64,000 bases of DNA from Acinetobacter brisouioides (GCF_004331075.1 NZ_SJNX01000006.1:186001-250000); one strand, 5' to 3'; positions 8,815-18,723 are shown, numbered from the stretch's first letter. A program made the numbers and translations. The notes: generated from the sequence alone by a model not told the origin.

Positions 8815-11800
8815 TTAAATATTCAATTTTTTAGTCTTCGCCTTGGAAAAAAGGTAAAAGAATTTTTTATCTGCTCCCAGTAAGCGCAAGTGTCCAACGA
8901 TTACATCTGAAATCACATATTCAACTAAACCTCTCAATGAAATTTCACCGCGTTCCGCTTGTTCTTTGAGAAGCTGTGCTTGTTCTAATAAATGTGCATG
9001 TTGCTCAACATGATGCTGCAAATCTTCATAGTCAAATTGCGCTAAAATAATTTCTTCATGTGCAAAATGATGAGCCACATCATCTAATAATTGATCGAGC
9101 GCATCCATAACCTCTGTTTGCACTTTTCCCAGTTGTGCAGATAATTGCAGAAGATGGCTAGCTTTTTTGAGTATTTCCTGATGTTCTGCATCAATATCCG
9201 ACTGACCGCACAGGAACTCATCATGCCAAATTAATTCAACAATATTCGGTATAATTTCCTTAGCTGGATCATTGAATAGTTCAATTTTATTACGCCCCCC
9301 TTTTTTCGCATAGTACATTGCCTCATCGCCAAATCGTAACAAATCTCTTGAATTATCAGCATTCTCAGGGTACATGACTACACCAATACTCGATGAAATA
9401 GATAATGTGATGCCTGTATTCATGACAAAAGGTCGCTCAAGCTCAAGACGAATTTTTTCTGCAATATTTAAAGCATGTTCTGCAATCTTTGCATCGGGAA
9501 GTAACACAACAAACTCATCCCCTCCTACTCGGGCCACGGTATCTGTTTTCCTGAGCACAGACAGCATACGCTGTGCAACTTGTTTTAATAGCCAGTCACC
9601 AGCTGTATGGCCATACTGATCATTTACTGGTTTGAATTTATCAAGATCGATAAATAGCATCGCCATTCTAGAATGTAACCTTTGACAATAGCTAATGAGC
9701 TGATGCAAACGGTCTTCGAGCATTCGACGATTAGGTAAATTCGTCAGACGATCATAGAAAGCCATATTCCTGATAATGGCTTCTGCCGCTTTACGCTCAG
9801 AAATGTCTCTTGAACTGCCGATAATCTGGATAGGCTCACCTTTGTCATTCAATATAATATTAAATGCTGTTTCTACAGGAATAGGATGCCCATCCTTATG
9901 CAATAATTCGAGTTCTATTGAACCGATTCGGGCTGTTTTATCACCATTCGCCAGACGTTTTAAATGTGTGGTTAAAGCCTCTTGCATAGCTGCAAGCATA
10001 TTCGGGGTAAATGTTTGATAGATTGAATGCTCCATGACCTCTTCAGCTTCCCACCCCCGTAAATATTTGACTGATGGGCTGATATAACTAAACCGCAGGC
10101 TAGGAAGCTCTAATACCCAAATAACATCGGTACTATTATGAGCAATTAACTGATACAAATGCTGTGTTTCTAACAGGGCTTCGGTTAATCGCGAACGCTC
10201 TATCACCAACTGAGCTAGCTGAGCATAATCTTCTAATAATGAAATCTCGGCTGCAGTTGGTGCAGCCACACGTCGCAAATAAATTGCAAAAGTTCCTAAA
10301 ACCTTTCCTGCAGCATTTTTAATAGGTTGAGACCAGCACGCTCGTAATCCGTTCATCAAGGCATCCTCACGAAAGGCTGCCCAATATGGATGTGTTGAAA
10401 TATCTTCAACAATGACAGGCTCTCCGCGATATGCGGCTGTTCCACATGATCCTATTCCTTCACCAATAGGAACTCTTGCGATTTTTTCTACCCAATATTG
10501 AGGCAAACTAGGGGCGGCACCATGAATAAGATATTTATTATTTTTATCGACAAGTAATACCGAACTGTACGTTCCTAAATGACAATCTTCAATACTGGTC
10601 ATCATTTCATCAAGAATAACTTTCATCGGTAGGTTTTCACCTAACTTCTTCAAAACCAAATTATTGAGCCACAAATAATGATTTCTGTGAAATAGCTCAA
10701 GTTCAGTATGTTTGCGCTCTGTGATATCTCGACTTACGGCCAGCATGCCAAAAACTGATTCATTGGTATTATTTAATTTAACGGGTGTTGCATGGCACTC
10801 TAACCAACGCTTAGTTCTCTTTGCACCTAGAATTGAAAATTCGAGTACACCCGATTGCCCGTTATAAACTCTTTGGCTTAAGATTTTAAAATCATTCTTA
10901 AAATTATCTTCAATAAAATCAAAAATCCCTAGATTTTTAATTTCAGCAATATCATCAACCTCAAAACAGCTTAGCCCTGCCGGGTTGATCTCTTTAAGAT
11001 GGCCGTTATGATCAATAATCATGACGCATTCTGGTTCCGCTTCAAGAATGGACTGTAAAAACTGGTTTTTTTGTTTCACTATCGCATTGGCTTGGTGAAT
11101 ATCAGTCACATCATTAAATACAACCATGATGACTTTTTCATTTTTATACTGATCAATCACGGCCATATCGATCAGTACATCCCGCTGAAAGCCATCTTTA
11201 CATTGAACAGTTCTTTCTAATTTAGAAAGGGCCTTTTGACCATATAAAAACAAATGTAAGTTGAATTTCCAAAAGTCTCTCACTGCTTTTTTGCGCTGAA
11301 TATCGGGGTAAGCATGTTCAAACCAAGCTTCTAAACCAGGTATATCTTCGGCAGAATAACCAAAGACTTTAGTGAATGCAGGATTCAAATATACAATTTT
11401 TTCCTGACTATTGATCAACATCTTGGGCACAGGCGAAGCATCAATAATCGTTTTTTCACGCACTTCACTTCGAACCAAATCTGCCATCTTACTCTTGAGC
11501 TGCTGTTTTAGTTCATCATTAATTTTATTTAGCTCAAGCTGGCTGTTCTGTTCAGATAACTTATCCAAACCATGAGTAATCAATATTGAAATTAATTTCA
11601 CATAAAGTTCAGTGATTGACTGACTTCTTTTCAAAGAGACTATTGGCAATTTTTTAATAGATTCGAGATAGTCTTCAGAATTAAAACCTAATTTCAACGC
11701 TTGCGAATGAAATAATTCTAAATTAGGCGGCTCTGTAAAAAATTGACCAGTAAAGATATTAGCCACATGCTCATCATTTACAAAAATTGGAGCGGCTGTT

Positions 11801-12078
11801 TTCACTAAGCCATTCGCACAATGATAGACCGTATACTTTTTATTTTTAGCCATCTGCTGTACGAGTACATCATCGTTTTCCACACAGCCAGTACACGTTT
11901 CTATATTTTTACTATGGAACTTTACACAGACATTTTGCCAACCGACCTGAACGACAACTTTACCTGTCATATCAATGACAGCATTAGCAACACCAATCAC
12001 TTGATAAAAGCTATGCATTAAATCCTGAATTTTGTCTTTTCCAACATATTCAATAACTTCATTGAATAACACATGCAT
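8815..12078 (-). CDS. PocR-PAS-PAS-GAF-PAS-GGDEF-hemerythrin diguanylate cyclase
   Basis: A 1087-residue soluble sensor predicted to make c-di-GMP. Domains in order: PocR ligand domain (about 12-170, with WQNVCVKFHS, CTGC at 62-65 and YHCANGL), PAS (about 205-330), PAS (about 340-455), GAF (about 475-630), PAS (about 638-765), GGDEF domain (about 770-930), and a bacteriohemerythrin domain (about 945-1075). The GGDEF motif is intact at 852-856, and an RxxD product-inhibition site (RKTD, 843-846) sits five residues ahead. Hemerythrin iron ligands are visible: H966, H1004xxxE1008, H1023xxxH1027, and H1063 with an aspartate at 1070. No membrane segment is seen. The iron centre suggests control by oxygen or NO; the PocR cysteines suggest a second input. 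It is divergent from a LOV-GGDEF-EAL gene. Confidence 0.9.
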   Translation of the reverse strand: MHVLFNEVIEYVGKDKIQDLMHSFYQVIGVANAVIDMTGKVVVQVGWQNVCVKFHSKNIETCTGCVENDDVLVQQMAKNKKYTVYHCANGLVKTAAPIFVNDEHVANIFTGQFFTEPPNLELFHSQALKLGFNSEDYLESIKKLPIVSLKRSQSITELYVKLISILITHGLDKLSEQNSQLELNKINDELKQQLKSKMADLVRSEVREKTIIDASPVPKMLINSQEKIVYLNPAFTKVFGYSAEDIPGLEAWFEHAYPDIQRKKAVRDFWKFNLHLFLYGQKALSKLERTVQCKDGFQRDVLIDMAVIDQYKNEKVIMVVFNDVTDIHQANAIVKQKNQFLQSILEAEPECVMIIDHNGHLKEINPAGLSCFEVDDIAEIKNLGIFDFIEDNFKNDFKILSQRVYNGQSGVLEFSILGAKRTKRWLECHATPVKLNNTNESVFGMLAVSRDITERKHTELELFHRNHYLWLNNLVLKKLGENLPMKVILDEMMTSIEDCHLGTYSSVLLVDKNNKYLIHGAAPSLPQYWVEKIARVPIGEGIGSCGTAAYRGEPVIVEDISTHPYWAAFREDALMNGLRACWSQPIKNAAGKVLGTFAIYLRRVAAPTAAEISLLEDYAQLAQLVIERSRLTEALLETQHLYQLIAHNSTDVIWVLELPSLRFSYISPSVKYLRGWEAEEVMEHSIYQTFTPNMLAAMQEALTTHLKRLANGDKTARIGSIELELLHKDGHPIPVETAFNIILNDKGEPIQIIGSSRDISERKAAEAIIRNMAFYDRLTNLPNRRMLEDRLHQLISYCQRLHSRMAMLFIDLDKFKPVNDQYGHTAGDWLLKQVAQRMLSVLRKTDTVARVGGDEFVVLLPDAKIAEHALNIAEKIRLELERPFVMNTGITLSISSSIGVVMYPENADNSRDLLRFGDEAMYYAKKGGRNKIELFNDPAKEIIPNIVELIWHDEFLCGQSDIDAEHQEILKKASHLLQLSAQLGKVQTEVMDALDQLLDDVAHHFAHEEIILAQFDYEDLQHHVEQHAHLLEQAQLLKEQAERGEISLRGLVEYVISDVIVGHLRLLGADKKFFYLFSKAKTKKLNI

Positions 12079-12409
12079 AGTCTTGTTTCTCTAGTGTGCG
12101 GTTAGCCTTAATTCATGAAGTAAGTCGACGTTGAATTAGTGCGTGTTGACAAATTACCATTCCCGACGATAACAAACATCAGGAATTTGGTCTAATTGAT
12201 TAGCATAACATCCTATGTAAAACAGACAATTAAGTGAATAAATTGATTGTAATCGCACCTGTTCATATAGTTCGACTTTTTAGTTATGATTAAGCTACAA
12301 TTAATAAGTTGCTAAAAGTCATTTTTTATATTGATACTTTAATTAGCTGTGACTATTCATATAAGAACAAATGATAGATTTTTAAAAAGAATGTTAGGAA
12401 GCTATATAT
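12079..12409. other. Divergent promoter region between two c-di-GMP genes
   Basis: This 331-bp AT-rich region separates the starts of the hemerythrin-GGDEF and LOV-GGDEF-EAL genes and must hold both promoters. TTGACA followed 18 bp later by TAACAA (around 12146-12175) is a possible but weak sigma-70 pair. AGGAAG precedes ATG 12410. No clear operator repeat was found. Confidence 0.35.
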
Positions 12410-14986
12410 ATGAGAAGTGAAGTTAATGATCATGATACCCAGTATATTTTTGATTTAATTGGTCTGCATACAGAATTAAAAACGATTTTACATGCTATTA
12501 CCAAGTGGCTTGAAGATCGCATCGCCAATGCGATCGTTTCTATTATATTGTTTTCAGAAACAGAGCAGAACCTCCACATTATTAATGGCGGCACGTACTT
12601 CACTACACAAGATAAAAAAATTTTAGACCATTTTAAAATCAGCCCAGATGTTACGATTTACCGAAAGATCAATTTTAATCGCCTTACTTCGATTATTAAT
12701 GAAAATTTTAAGTCAGATCCAAACTGGGTTTCAATTCAGAATTTAATTAAAGAAAAAAATATGACCGCCTGCTGGTCAACCCCTGTTATTAATGCTCAGG
12801 GAATTTTATATGGCACTTTTGAAACTTATTATTATCAATCTAAAAAACCAACTGATGAAAGCATAGGATTACTTCATCGGGCAGCAGCATTAATCGCTTT
12901 AGCACTTGATCTACAGAATGAACGTCAAAAACGTGTGGCGATAAATGACAAGCATGATTCATTTTTCAAGCATCATCCCGATGGATGTTTTGAGTTGGAT
13001 TTCGAAGGTAAATTCGTTAGTGTAAATCTTGCCTCATTGCAACTCTCTGGTTTCCCTGAAGAAAAAATTCGGGGAATACATTACAGCCACTGGATACATC
13101 CAGAGTATCAATCAACCGCAAAATCTGATTTTAATCAGGCACTTAACGGAAATATACAACATTTTGAACTACAGACTTACCCAAATGCCTACGGCAAAAC
13201 TTACTGGCTCAATCTGACCTGTTTACCCATTATGCAAGACAAACAAGTCACAGGGATATTCTGTATTGCTCAAGATATTACAACCCGGCATATCACAGAG
13301 AATAACTTGCGCTTGCTAAAACGAGGTGTGTCAGCAAGTCCAAATGGCATGATCATGACCGATGCTGATGGTGATATGCCGATTGTATATGTAAATCCTG
13401 CATTCCTTAGCATGACGGGTTATACAGAAGCGGAAGTTCTGGGCAAAAATTGTAGGTTTCTACAGGGGCAAGATTCAGACCCATCAACTATTCGTAAAAT
13501 TAGGCAGGCGCTCAGAGAAAAATATGAAATAGAAGTCACATTAAAAAACTATCGTAAAGATGGGAGCAGTTTTTGGAATAAATTAACACTAGCTCCAGTT
13601 TTGGATGAAGTAGGAAATTGCACTCATTTTGTTGGAATTCAACAAGATATTACAAAACAACGGATACAAGAAGAACATATTGCCCATTTGCATACTCATG
13701 ACAATTTAACAAATTTACCCAATCGCCAATACTTTGAAACACAATTACAAAGATCCTTTGAACATGTAAAAAGTACTCAACACCCCTTATTTATTCTTTA
13801 CATTGACCTTGATGATTTTAGGCTTTTAAACGATAGCTTAGGTTATTTCATAGGGGATCAGTTAATTAAAGCCGTGTCCATCCGAATGCAAAGCCTCATG
13901 CAAGAAAATGATCTCTTGGCACGTTTTGCTGGTGATGAGTTTATCGTTATGCTGACACAATTTAATGAAAAGCAGGATGTCATTCAATTTGTAGAAAACA
14001 CTCTCTCATTATTATCAAAGCCATTTTATATTGCAAAAGAGAAAATTTATATTACTGCTAGTATTGGCATTATAGATAATACAGCCAATATACAACATCC
14101 AAACGATCTATTGCATCATTCTGAATTGGCAATGAACGAAGCAAAAAGACGAGGGCGAAATACATGGCATTGGTATGAAGCCGATAAGAAAAATTTAAAT
14201 CAAATTAATTATTTTAGTTTACGCAATGACTTGATAGATGCTTTGAAAGAAAAGCAATTTAAAATCTATTATCAACCTCTCGTTGATCCGTTAACAGGAG
14301 AAGTTAAAGCCGTTGAAGCGTTAATCCGTTGGGAACATCCACAAAAGGGACTAATGTCACCAGACACTTTCATCCCATTTGCAGAAAGAACGGGGCAAAT
14401 TGTAGCAATTGGTCAATGGATACTTCAGCAGGCTTGTTTAGATATTGCAGACTGGAACATAAGAAATAATACTTCCTTAAATGTCGCAGTGAACATCTCC
14501 CCTTTACAATTTCGTCGTAGTGGTTTTCTGCATGAACTGCAACAAGTATTAGCAGCCAGCAACTTACCAGCAAACTTACTAAAAATTGAAGTCATTGAAA
14601 GTATGTTAATCGCAGAAGCTGATCGGTCTATAGAAATTTTGCAAACTATACGTTCTTTAGGAATTCAAGTTGCAATCGATGATTTTGGTACTGGTTATTC
14701 TAGTTTAAGTTATTTAAGACGCCTGCCTGCCAACCAAATAAAGTTAGATCGAAGTTTTATCAAACATATTCCCCATAACAGTCAGGATGCCGCGATTGTT
14801 CAAGCGATTATCACGCTTGCTCATCAACTTGGGCTAGAAGTTGTTGCTGAAGGAGTAGAAACAGCTGATCAAGCTATATTTTTAACTCAAAATGGTTGTG
14901 ACATGCTACAAGGGTATTATTATGCTCGCCCAGCTCCCCTTGAGAATTTAAGAACCACCTATTCTCCATGTGTAATACTCTCTTAA
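12410..14986 (+). CDS. GAF-PAS-LOV-GGDEF-EAL protein (predicted blue-light c-di-GMP phosphodiesterase)
   Basis: An 858-residue soluble protein: GAF (about 15-165), PAS (about 180-295), LOV (about 305-418), GGDEF-like (about 430-590) and EAL (about 605-850). The LOV assignment rests on GKNCRFLQ at 345-352 with the photoactive cysteine at 348, VNPAF, NYRKDGSSFWN and FVGIQQDIT, all flavin-pocket positions. The cyclase motif is altered to AGDEF (507-511), so synthesis is doubtful and the domain may only bind GTP. The EAL domain looks catalytic: EAL at 636-638, NISPLQF, the glutamate of EVIES, DDFGTGYSSL (757-766), IKLD, AEGVET and the late glutamine. Prediction: light-gated c-di-GMP hydrolysis. 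It is divergent from the hemerythrin cyclase, which fits an opposed synthase/hydrolase pair. Confidence 0.9.
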   Translation: MRSEVNDHDTQYIFDLIGLHTELKTILHAITKWLEDRIANAIVSIILFSETEQNLHIINGGTYFTTQDKKILDHFKISPDVTIYRKINFNRLTSIINENFKSDPNWVSIQNLIKEKNMTACWSTPVINAQGILYGTFETYYYQSKKPTDESIGLLHRAAALIALALDLQNERQKRVAINDKHDSFFKHHPDGCFELDFEGKFVSVNLASLQLSGFPEEKIRGIHYSHWIHPEYQSTAKSDFNQALNGNIQHFELQTYPNAYGKTYWLNLTCLPIMQDKQVTGIFCIAQDITTRHITENNLRLLKRGVSASPNGMIMTDADGDMPIVYVNPAFLSMTGYTEAEVLGKNCRFLQGQDSDPSTIRKIRQALREKYEIEVTLKNYRKDGSSFWNKLTLAPVLDEVGNCTHFVGIQQDITKQRIQEEHIAHLHTHDNLTNLPNRQYFETQLQRSFEHVKSTQHPLFILYIDLDDFRLLNDSLGYFIGDQLIKAVSIRMQSLMQENDLLARFAGDEFIVMLTQFNEKQDVIQFVENTLSLLSKPFYIAKEKIYITASIGIIDNTANIQHPNDLLHHSELAMNEAKRRGRNTWHWYEADKKNLNQINYFSLRNDLIDALKEKQFKIYYQPLVDPLTGEVKAVEALIRWEHPQKGLMSPDTFIPFAERTGQIVAIGQWILQQACLDIADWNIRNNTSLNVAVNISPLQFRRSGFLHELQQVLAASNLPANLLKIEVIESMLIAEADRSIEILQTIRSLGIQVAIDDFGTGYSSLSYLRRLPANQIKLDRSFIKHIPHNSQDAAIVQAIITLAHQLGLEVVAEGVETADQAIFLTQNGCDMLQGYYYARPAPLENLRTTYSPCVILS

Positions 14987-15067
14987 CCCGAATTTGATGA
15001 ACTTCATTCAAGAATTGAGCAGATTTTTAAAAGAAACGAATGTTCTGTGCCAATTAGAGAAAGAACA

Positions 15068-15190
15068 ATGATCATGGATAACAACTTATTTGATGATCTG
15101 GTTGCTTCGATTAAAGAAGCAGGAACAATCAAGCGTAAAGAGATCAAAGCAAGCCGATTTACAGAACTTGAATTACCTGATGTTAAATAA
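15068..15190 (+). pseudogene. Truncated NadS/HigA-like antitoxin gene
   Basis: A 40-codon frame opening MIMDNNLFDDLVASIKEAG and ending ELPDVK then TAA. This is the N-terminal arm of HigA/NadS-type antitoxins, which normally continue from this proline-aspartate segment into an XRE helix-turn-helix of about 55 residues. The helix-turn-helix is absent, because the sequence runs directly into an IS3 remnant. No matching toxin is seen. ATG 15074 is an alternative start. The family assignment comes from recognising the N-terminal arm and is moderate. Confidence 0.5.
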
Positions 15191-15264
15191 GTACATGAAA
15201 AACAGGCTTGAGCTAGAATGAGAGTTTGCTGCACGTCCACATATTAGCAATTGGTACATTGCAG

Positions 15265-15431
15265 TGTATTTTTGACTCGAAAAGAGGCGAATGCTGTCTT
15301 GTTTGAAGATATTGAGATTGATTACAATTGAATTAGAAGACATTCTGCAAATGGCAGGTTAAGTCCTGAAACCTTTGAACAGAAATATTTTAAGAATTTA
15401 GAGAGTTCAGCTGCCCATAATACGGTCTAGG
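15265..15431 (+). pseudogene. IS3-family transposase 3' remnant
   Basis: The bases closely match the last about 165 bp of the degraded IS3 transposase at 25355-25524, through the region encoding EYIEIYYNRIRRHSANG and EAFEQKYFKNLE. Several stops and substitutions (for example the codon for Arg in NRIRR reads TGA) make it non-coding. Similarity ends near 15440, which marks the IS end. It abuts the truncated antitoxin gene, so insertion and later deletion probably cut that gene. Confidence 0.75.
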
Positions 15432-15608
15432 ATCACATCACACAAACCAACTTCAAAAAATTCATCATTTTTTATTATTTTTAGCTTTTTCTACTATATT
15501 TTGAACTTTTAATGATCAGGAAAACCTCTTAAAATGCATGCGTAAATTTTACCGCCACCATCTTCATCCGCTTGCAAAACTGCACTTCACACAGCATTAC
15601 TGGATGGT

Positions 15609-17117
15609 TTGCACATTTTCTCCATTCCTGTACATCATACAGGCCAACCAAAGGCTTTAAAGGATATTGCAGTGCCCAAGTCGATTCGCCCACTGAGTCA
15701 TTATACTGCTTTGCTGCATTTCGCCATTTTTGCGATTGTTATTTTTGCCTTTTGCCTGTTAGGTATTGCTACCCGTCCAGTCGATTTCCTGGCTTCTTTC
15801 TGGCCAGCCAATTCAGTCCTGTTGGGGTTACTGATTCGTTTTCCCCGCACACGCCACTTATTTGCATGGCTCGGTGCGATTACTGGTTACATGCTAGCAG
15901 ACTTGGTCACAGGTTCAGCCTTTCTTTTAACTGCAGTGCTGACCGCCGCAAACCTAATTTATGTTGCCAGCGTTTTATGGCTTTATCGTTACTTTACTGA
16001 ACAAATCCATAAAACCCATTACGGCTATTTATACTTATTTTTACTGGTCTTCTGTGCAGTAGGCAGTGCATTAGGGGCTCTATTTGCTGTCAGCGCGGTT
16101 CCTTTAGTCAACACCACCTTTATGCAGAACTGGTTTGTTTATGAACTTAGCGACTGGTTTTCGGCAGAAATGCAAAATGCCATTTTGATTTTGCCTCTTC
16201 TACTCAGCTACCCGCCTCGCCGGATTTTAATTCAAGCATTGCTGCGTTTAAAAACACAAGATTTCCCATGGAGCACATTACTCCCAGTGATTGCCTTAAT
16301 CTGTTCTTTGCTGATCAGCTATTATGACCAAGGTCCTGGCTCATTACTGTTTCCGATTGCTGCCTTAATTTGGTGTGCACTGAGTTATGCACCTTTCCCA
16401 CTGGCATTGATTAACACCATTGCTTGTACCGTCATTATTTATCATACCAGCCATCAGCATCTGATTTCGCATAGTGTGGGATATCTATCAAACATTTTAT
16501 CCATTCGCATGGGTGCGATTATGATGGCACTTGCACCACTTACTGTATCCAACATTAATGCGGCACGTAGCAAACTGATTCGGGAATTAAAACACAATGC
16601 CAGCCATGATGAACTAACACAAAGTTTTAACCGTCGCCAGTTTTATCAGGCAGTTAAAGATGCCATGAGCACCGCCAAACAAAAACAGCAACCCTTTGCC
16701 ATTTTAATGCTCGACATTGATCATTTTAAATCGATTAACGATAGTTACGGTCATCAGGCTGGTGACTTTGCCTTACAGATTTGTGCCAATACGATTAAGG
16801 AACATTTACGCAAGTCAGATATCTTTGGCCGACTGGGTGGAGAGGAATTTGCCATCATGCTCAGTAATGTCAGTCGGGAATCAGCCTTTGGCGTTGCTGA
16901 ACGTATTCGATTTCATCTGGAAAACAAGCAGTTCTATGTTGGAGAAGATCAGGAAATTTCTATTCAAATCAGTATAGGCATTAGCTGGAATATGCCGAAT
17001 AAAACATCAACACTGGAAGATTTACTGCACGAAGCCGATCAGGCACTTTACCAAGCCAAATGGACGGGTCGAAATAAGGTTGTTGAGCTTGCTGATTTTT
17101 ATTCAAATAAATGCTGA
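15609..17117 (+). CDS. MASE1-GGDEF diguanylate cyclase
   Basis: A 502-residue inner-membrane protein. The first about 310 residues are a MASE1 sensor with many hydrophobic helices (IFAIVIFAFCLLGIATRPVDF, SFWPANSVLLGLL, and so on). The cyclase domain follows (about 335-495) with GGEEF at 410-414 and an RxxD inhibition site (RKSD) five residues before it. The intact motif predicts active c-di-GMP synthesis. The MASE1 ligand is unknown. The start at 15609 has no strong ribosome site, and a later start around residue 25 would also keep the membrane domain. It sits alone between IS debris and ribA. Confidence 0.88.
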   Translation: MHIFSIPVHHTGQPKALKDIAVPKSIRPLSHYTALLHFAIFAIVIFAFCLLGIATRPVDFLASFWPANSVLLGLLIRFPRTRHLFAWLGAITGYMLADLVTGSAFLLTAVLTAANLIYVASVLWLYRYFTEQIHKTHYGYLYLFLLVFCAVGSALGALFAVSAVPLVNTTFMQNWFVYELSDWFSAEMQNAILILPLLLSYPPRRILIQALLRLKTQDFPWSTLLPVIALICSLLISYYDQGPGSLLFPIAALIWCALSYAPFPLALINTIACTVIIYHTSHQHLISHSVGYLSNILSIRMGAIMMALAPLTVSNINAARSKLIRELKHNASHDELTQSFNRRQFYQAVKDAMSTAKQKQQPFAILMLDIDHFKSINDSYGHQAGDFALQICANTIKEHLRKSDIFGRLGGEEFAIMLSNVSRESAFGVAERIRFHLENKQFYVGEDQEISIQISIGISWNMPNKTSTLEDLLHEADQALYQAKWTGRNKVVELADFYSNKC

Positions 17118-17506
17118 TAACACTAAAAACATCAAAAAAATACCCAACAACAATCAGCACAGCCATGGGCATTCTATTCACGCATAAACCTGAATATTTT
17201 TATATGTTTAATTATTTATACATCACGCCTTGAATATTCTCAAAGATTGTCCTTGGTTTTTGCTTCGCTCAGTCTAGAGCTGTTTAGACATGTCATCAAG
17301 GCTATCTATGGTTTCACATAAAATTCACTATTCAATCACTATTATCAAAATCGAAATTTAATATTTCAAAGATACTCTTAGATCATTCGTAGTCAGAGAA
17401 AATACGGCAAGGTTTACTAGATTTTAATTTAATTGCATTATGCAATTGATATTAAATACTTTTTATTTTTTTGTTAATCGTATTTTTACAGACTCTTAAA
17501 ATATAA
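17118..17506. other. Intergenic region upstream of ribA
   Basis: 389 bp without a gene, AT-rich. AATTGCAT-T-ATGCAATT (17431-17447) is a perfect 8-bp inverted repeat about 70 bp before ribA and could be an operator. No FMN-riboswitch sequence (the conserved AGGGCAGGGTGAAATTCCC-like element) is present. Confidence 0.4.
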
Positions 17507-17518
17507 TTGGATGAATCA

Positions 17519-18121
17519 ATGGCTATAAAATTCGTTTCTAAATCTAAATTACCTACGGCTTTTGGGAATTTTGAAATTATAGCATTTCAAGATCAGAGTA
17601 CTGGTGAAGAACATATCGCTCTTGCCAAATGGTTAGAGACTATCCCGACAAGACCTGTTTTGGTCAGAATGCATTCTGAGTGTTTAACTGGTGATGCTTT
17701 TGGTTCACTAAAATGTGATTGTGGCCCACAATTACATGCAGCAATGAAAATGATTAATGATGAGGGACAGGGCGTAATCTTATATTTACGCCAAGAAGGT
17801 CGTGGAATAGGATTGACTAACAAAATTCGTGCATATGCACTTCAAGATCAAGGGCACGATACTCTTGATGCAAACTTATTATTAAACTTACCAGCAGACG
17901 CTCGTAATTATGACATGTGTACTATTATGCTCGATTATTTACAAGTTAAAGATGTAAAATTAATTACAAATAACCCAATTAAAATCAATGCTTTGAAAGA
18001 CTTAGGTATTAATGTAGTTGAGCGTGTTCCTTTAACTGTAGGTTTAAATATTTTTAATAAAGGCTATTTAGAAACAAAGCAAAAACGTATGTCGCACATG
18101 TATGAAAAGAATGATTTTTAG
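17519..18121 (+). CDS. ribA: GTP cyclohydrolase II
   Basis: Opens the imidazole ring of GTP in the first step of riboflavin synthesis. The 200 residues match the standard single-domain enzyme. Zinc ligands are visible as C55, C66 and C68 in [29 protein letters not shown] holds the catalytic arginine region, and NLPADAR and TNNPIKI complete the family pattern. ATG 17519 is preferred over an upstream TTG at 17507; neither has a clear ribosome site. It stands alone in a remnant-rich region, away from other rib genes, and is probably an extra copy beside a housekeeping ribA elsewhere; this duplication is inferred. Confidence 0.92.
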   Translation: MAIKFVSKSKLPTAFGNFEIIAFQDQSTGEEHIALAKWLETIPTRPVLVRMHSECLTGDAFGSLKCDCGPQLHAAMKMINDEGQGVILYLRQEGRGIGLTNKIRAYALQDQGHDTLDANLLLNLPADARNYDMCTIMLDYLQVKDVKLITNNPIKINALKDLGINVVERVPLTVGLNIFNKGYLETKQKRMSHMYEKNDF

Positions 18122-18184
18122 GAGAATGGTGATAGTCCAAAAAATGATTTTATATGTCTAGAATTTTGGTGGCAGACTAGAATG

Positions 18185-18373
18185 TTAGACTTTTTCACAA
18201 TTAAACTCTAAAAGTGAATGAAACTTGTCATTTTTTACCAGAATTAATTTTAAACCAAATGGATGACAAAGTTTTAGCATGGTATCTAATGTTGGATTAG
18301 CATTTGGTTTCTCTAACTTTTGTAAAGTTTGCAGTGAAATTTTAGTGATTTTAGATGTGTGATTCATAGACAT
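18185..18373 (-). pseudogene. Truncated XRE/HipB-like antitoxin, C-terminal part
   Basis: The frame reads SLQTLQKLEKPNANPTLDTMLKLCHPFGLKLILVKND, the second half of a compact XRE helix-turn-helix with the C-terminal beta strand typical of HipB-type antitoxins. The first helices are missing: the 5' end runs into the IS481 end at about 18373. ATG 18373 or 18367 would be created at the junction, so a short peptide could still be made, but it would lack a complete DNA-binding motif. No HipA-like partner is seen nearby. Confidence 0.55.
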
Positions 18374-18400
18374 CCTTTCAATATAATTGGTGTCTATGAA
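18363..18400. repeat. Inverted repeat at IS481-remnant end
   Basis: TTCATAGACA (18363-18372) and TGTCTATGAA (18391-18400) are perfect 10-bp inverted copies separated by 18 bp. The right copy contains the start codon of the IS481 transposase. They may be part of the IS end and its target, or a promoter-operator for the two flanking frames. Confidence 0.45.
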
Positions 18401-18722
18401 CAGAAAAATACAACAACGACTCGTATGGGTTAAGTTATTTGAAGAGACCAATAATGCTGGCCTAGTCTGTCGGAGATGTGGCATTTCTAGACCAACGTTA
18501 CGTAAGTGGTGGAAACGATATTCTGAGCTAGGTATTGATGGATTAAGTAGTCAAAGTAAACGTCCCTTAAAATCTCCAAATACTAAAATCAATGCTGAAC
18601 TAGAAGCCTTAATATTGGAAATACGCTCGGCTAGAAATCTGGGTGCTCGACGTTTGCAAACAGAATTGATGAGACTGCATGGAGTCTCGCTGTCCTTAGC
18701 GGCTATTCATAAAGTGCTATCC
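18396..18722 (+). pseudogene. IS481-family transposase, N-terminal fragment
   Basis: About 112 residues beginning NRKIQQRLVWVKLFEET. A helix-turn-helix segment (GLVCRRCGISRPTLRKWWKRYSELGIDGL) and the linker to the integrase core (ARRLQTELMRLHGVSLSLAAIHKVL) identify the N-terminal DNA-binding part of IS481-family transposases. The DDE catalytic core of about 200 residues is missing: the frame closes shortly after joining the next remnant near 18720. A deletion has therefore removed the rest of the IS together with part of its neighbour. Confidence 0.75.
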
Positions 18723-18723
18723 A

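Noticed and set aside
15004..15240. 78-codon leftward frame opposite the antitoxin remnant
   Set aside because: It is the shadow of the antitoxin fragment and IS remnant on the other strand.
17118..17506. FMN riboswitch upstream of ribA
   Set aside because: None of the conserved FMN-aptamer sequence was found in the 389 bp.
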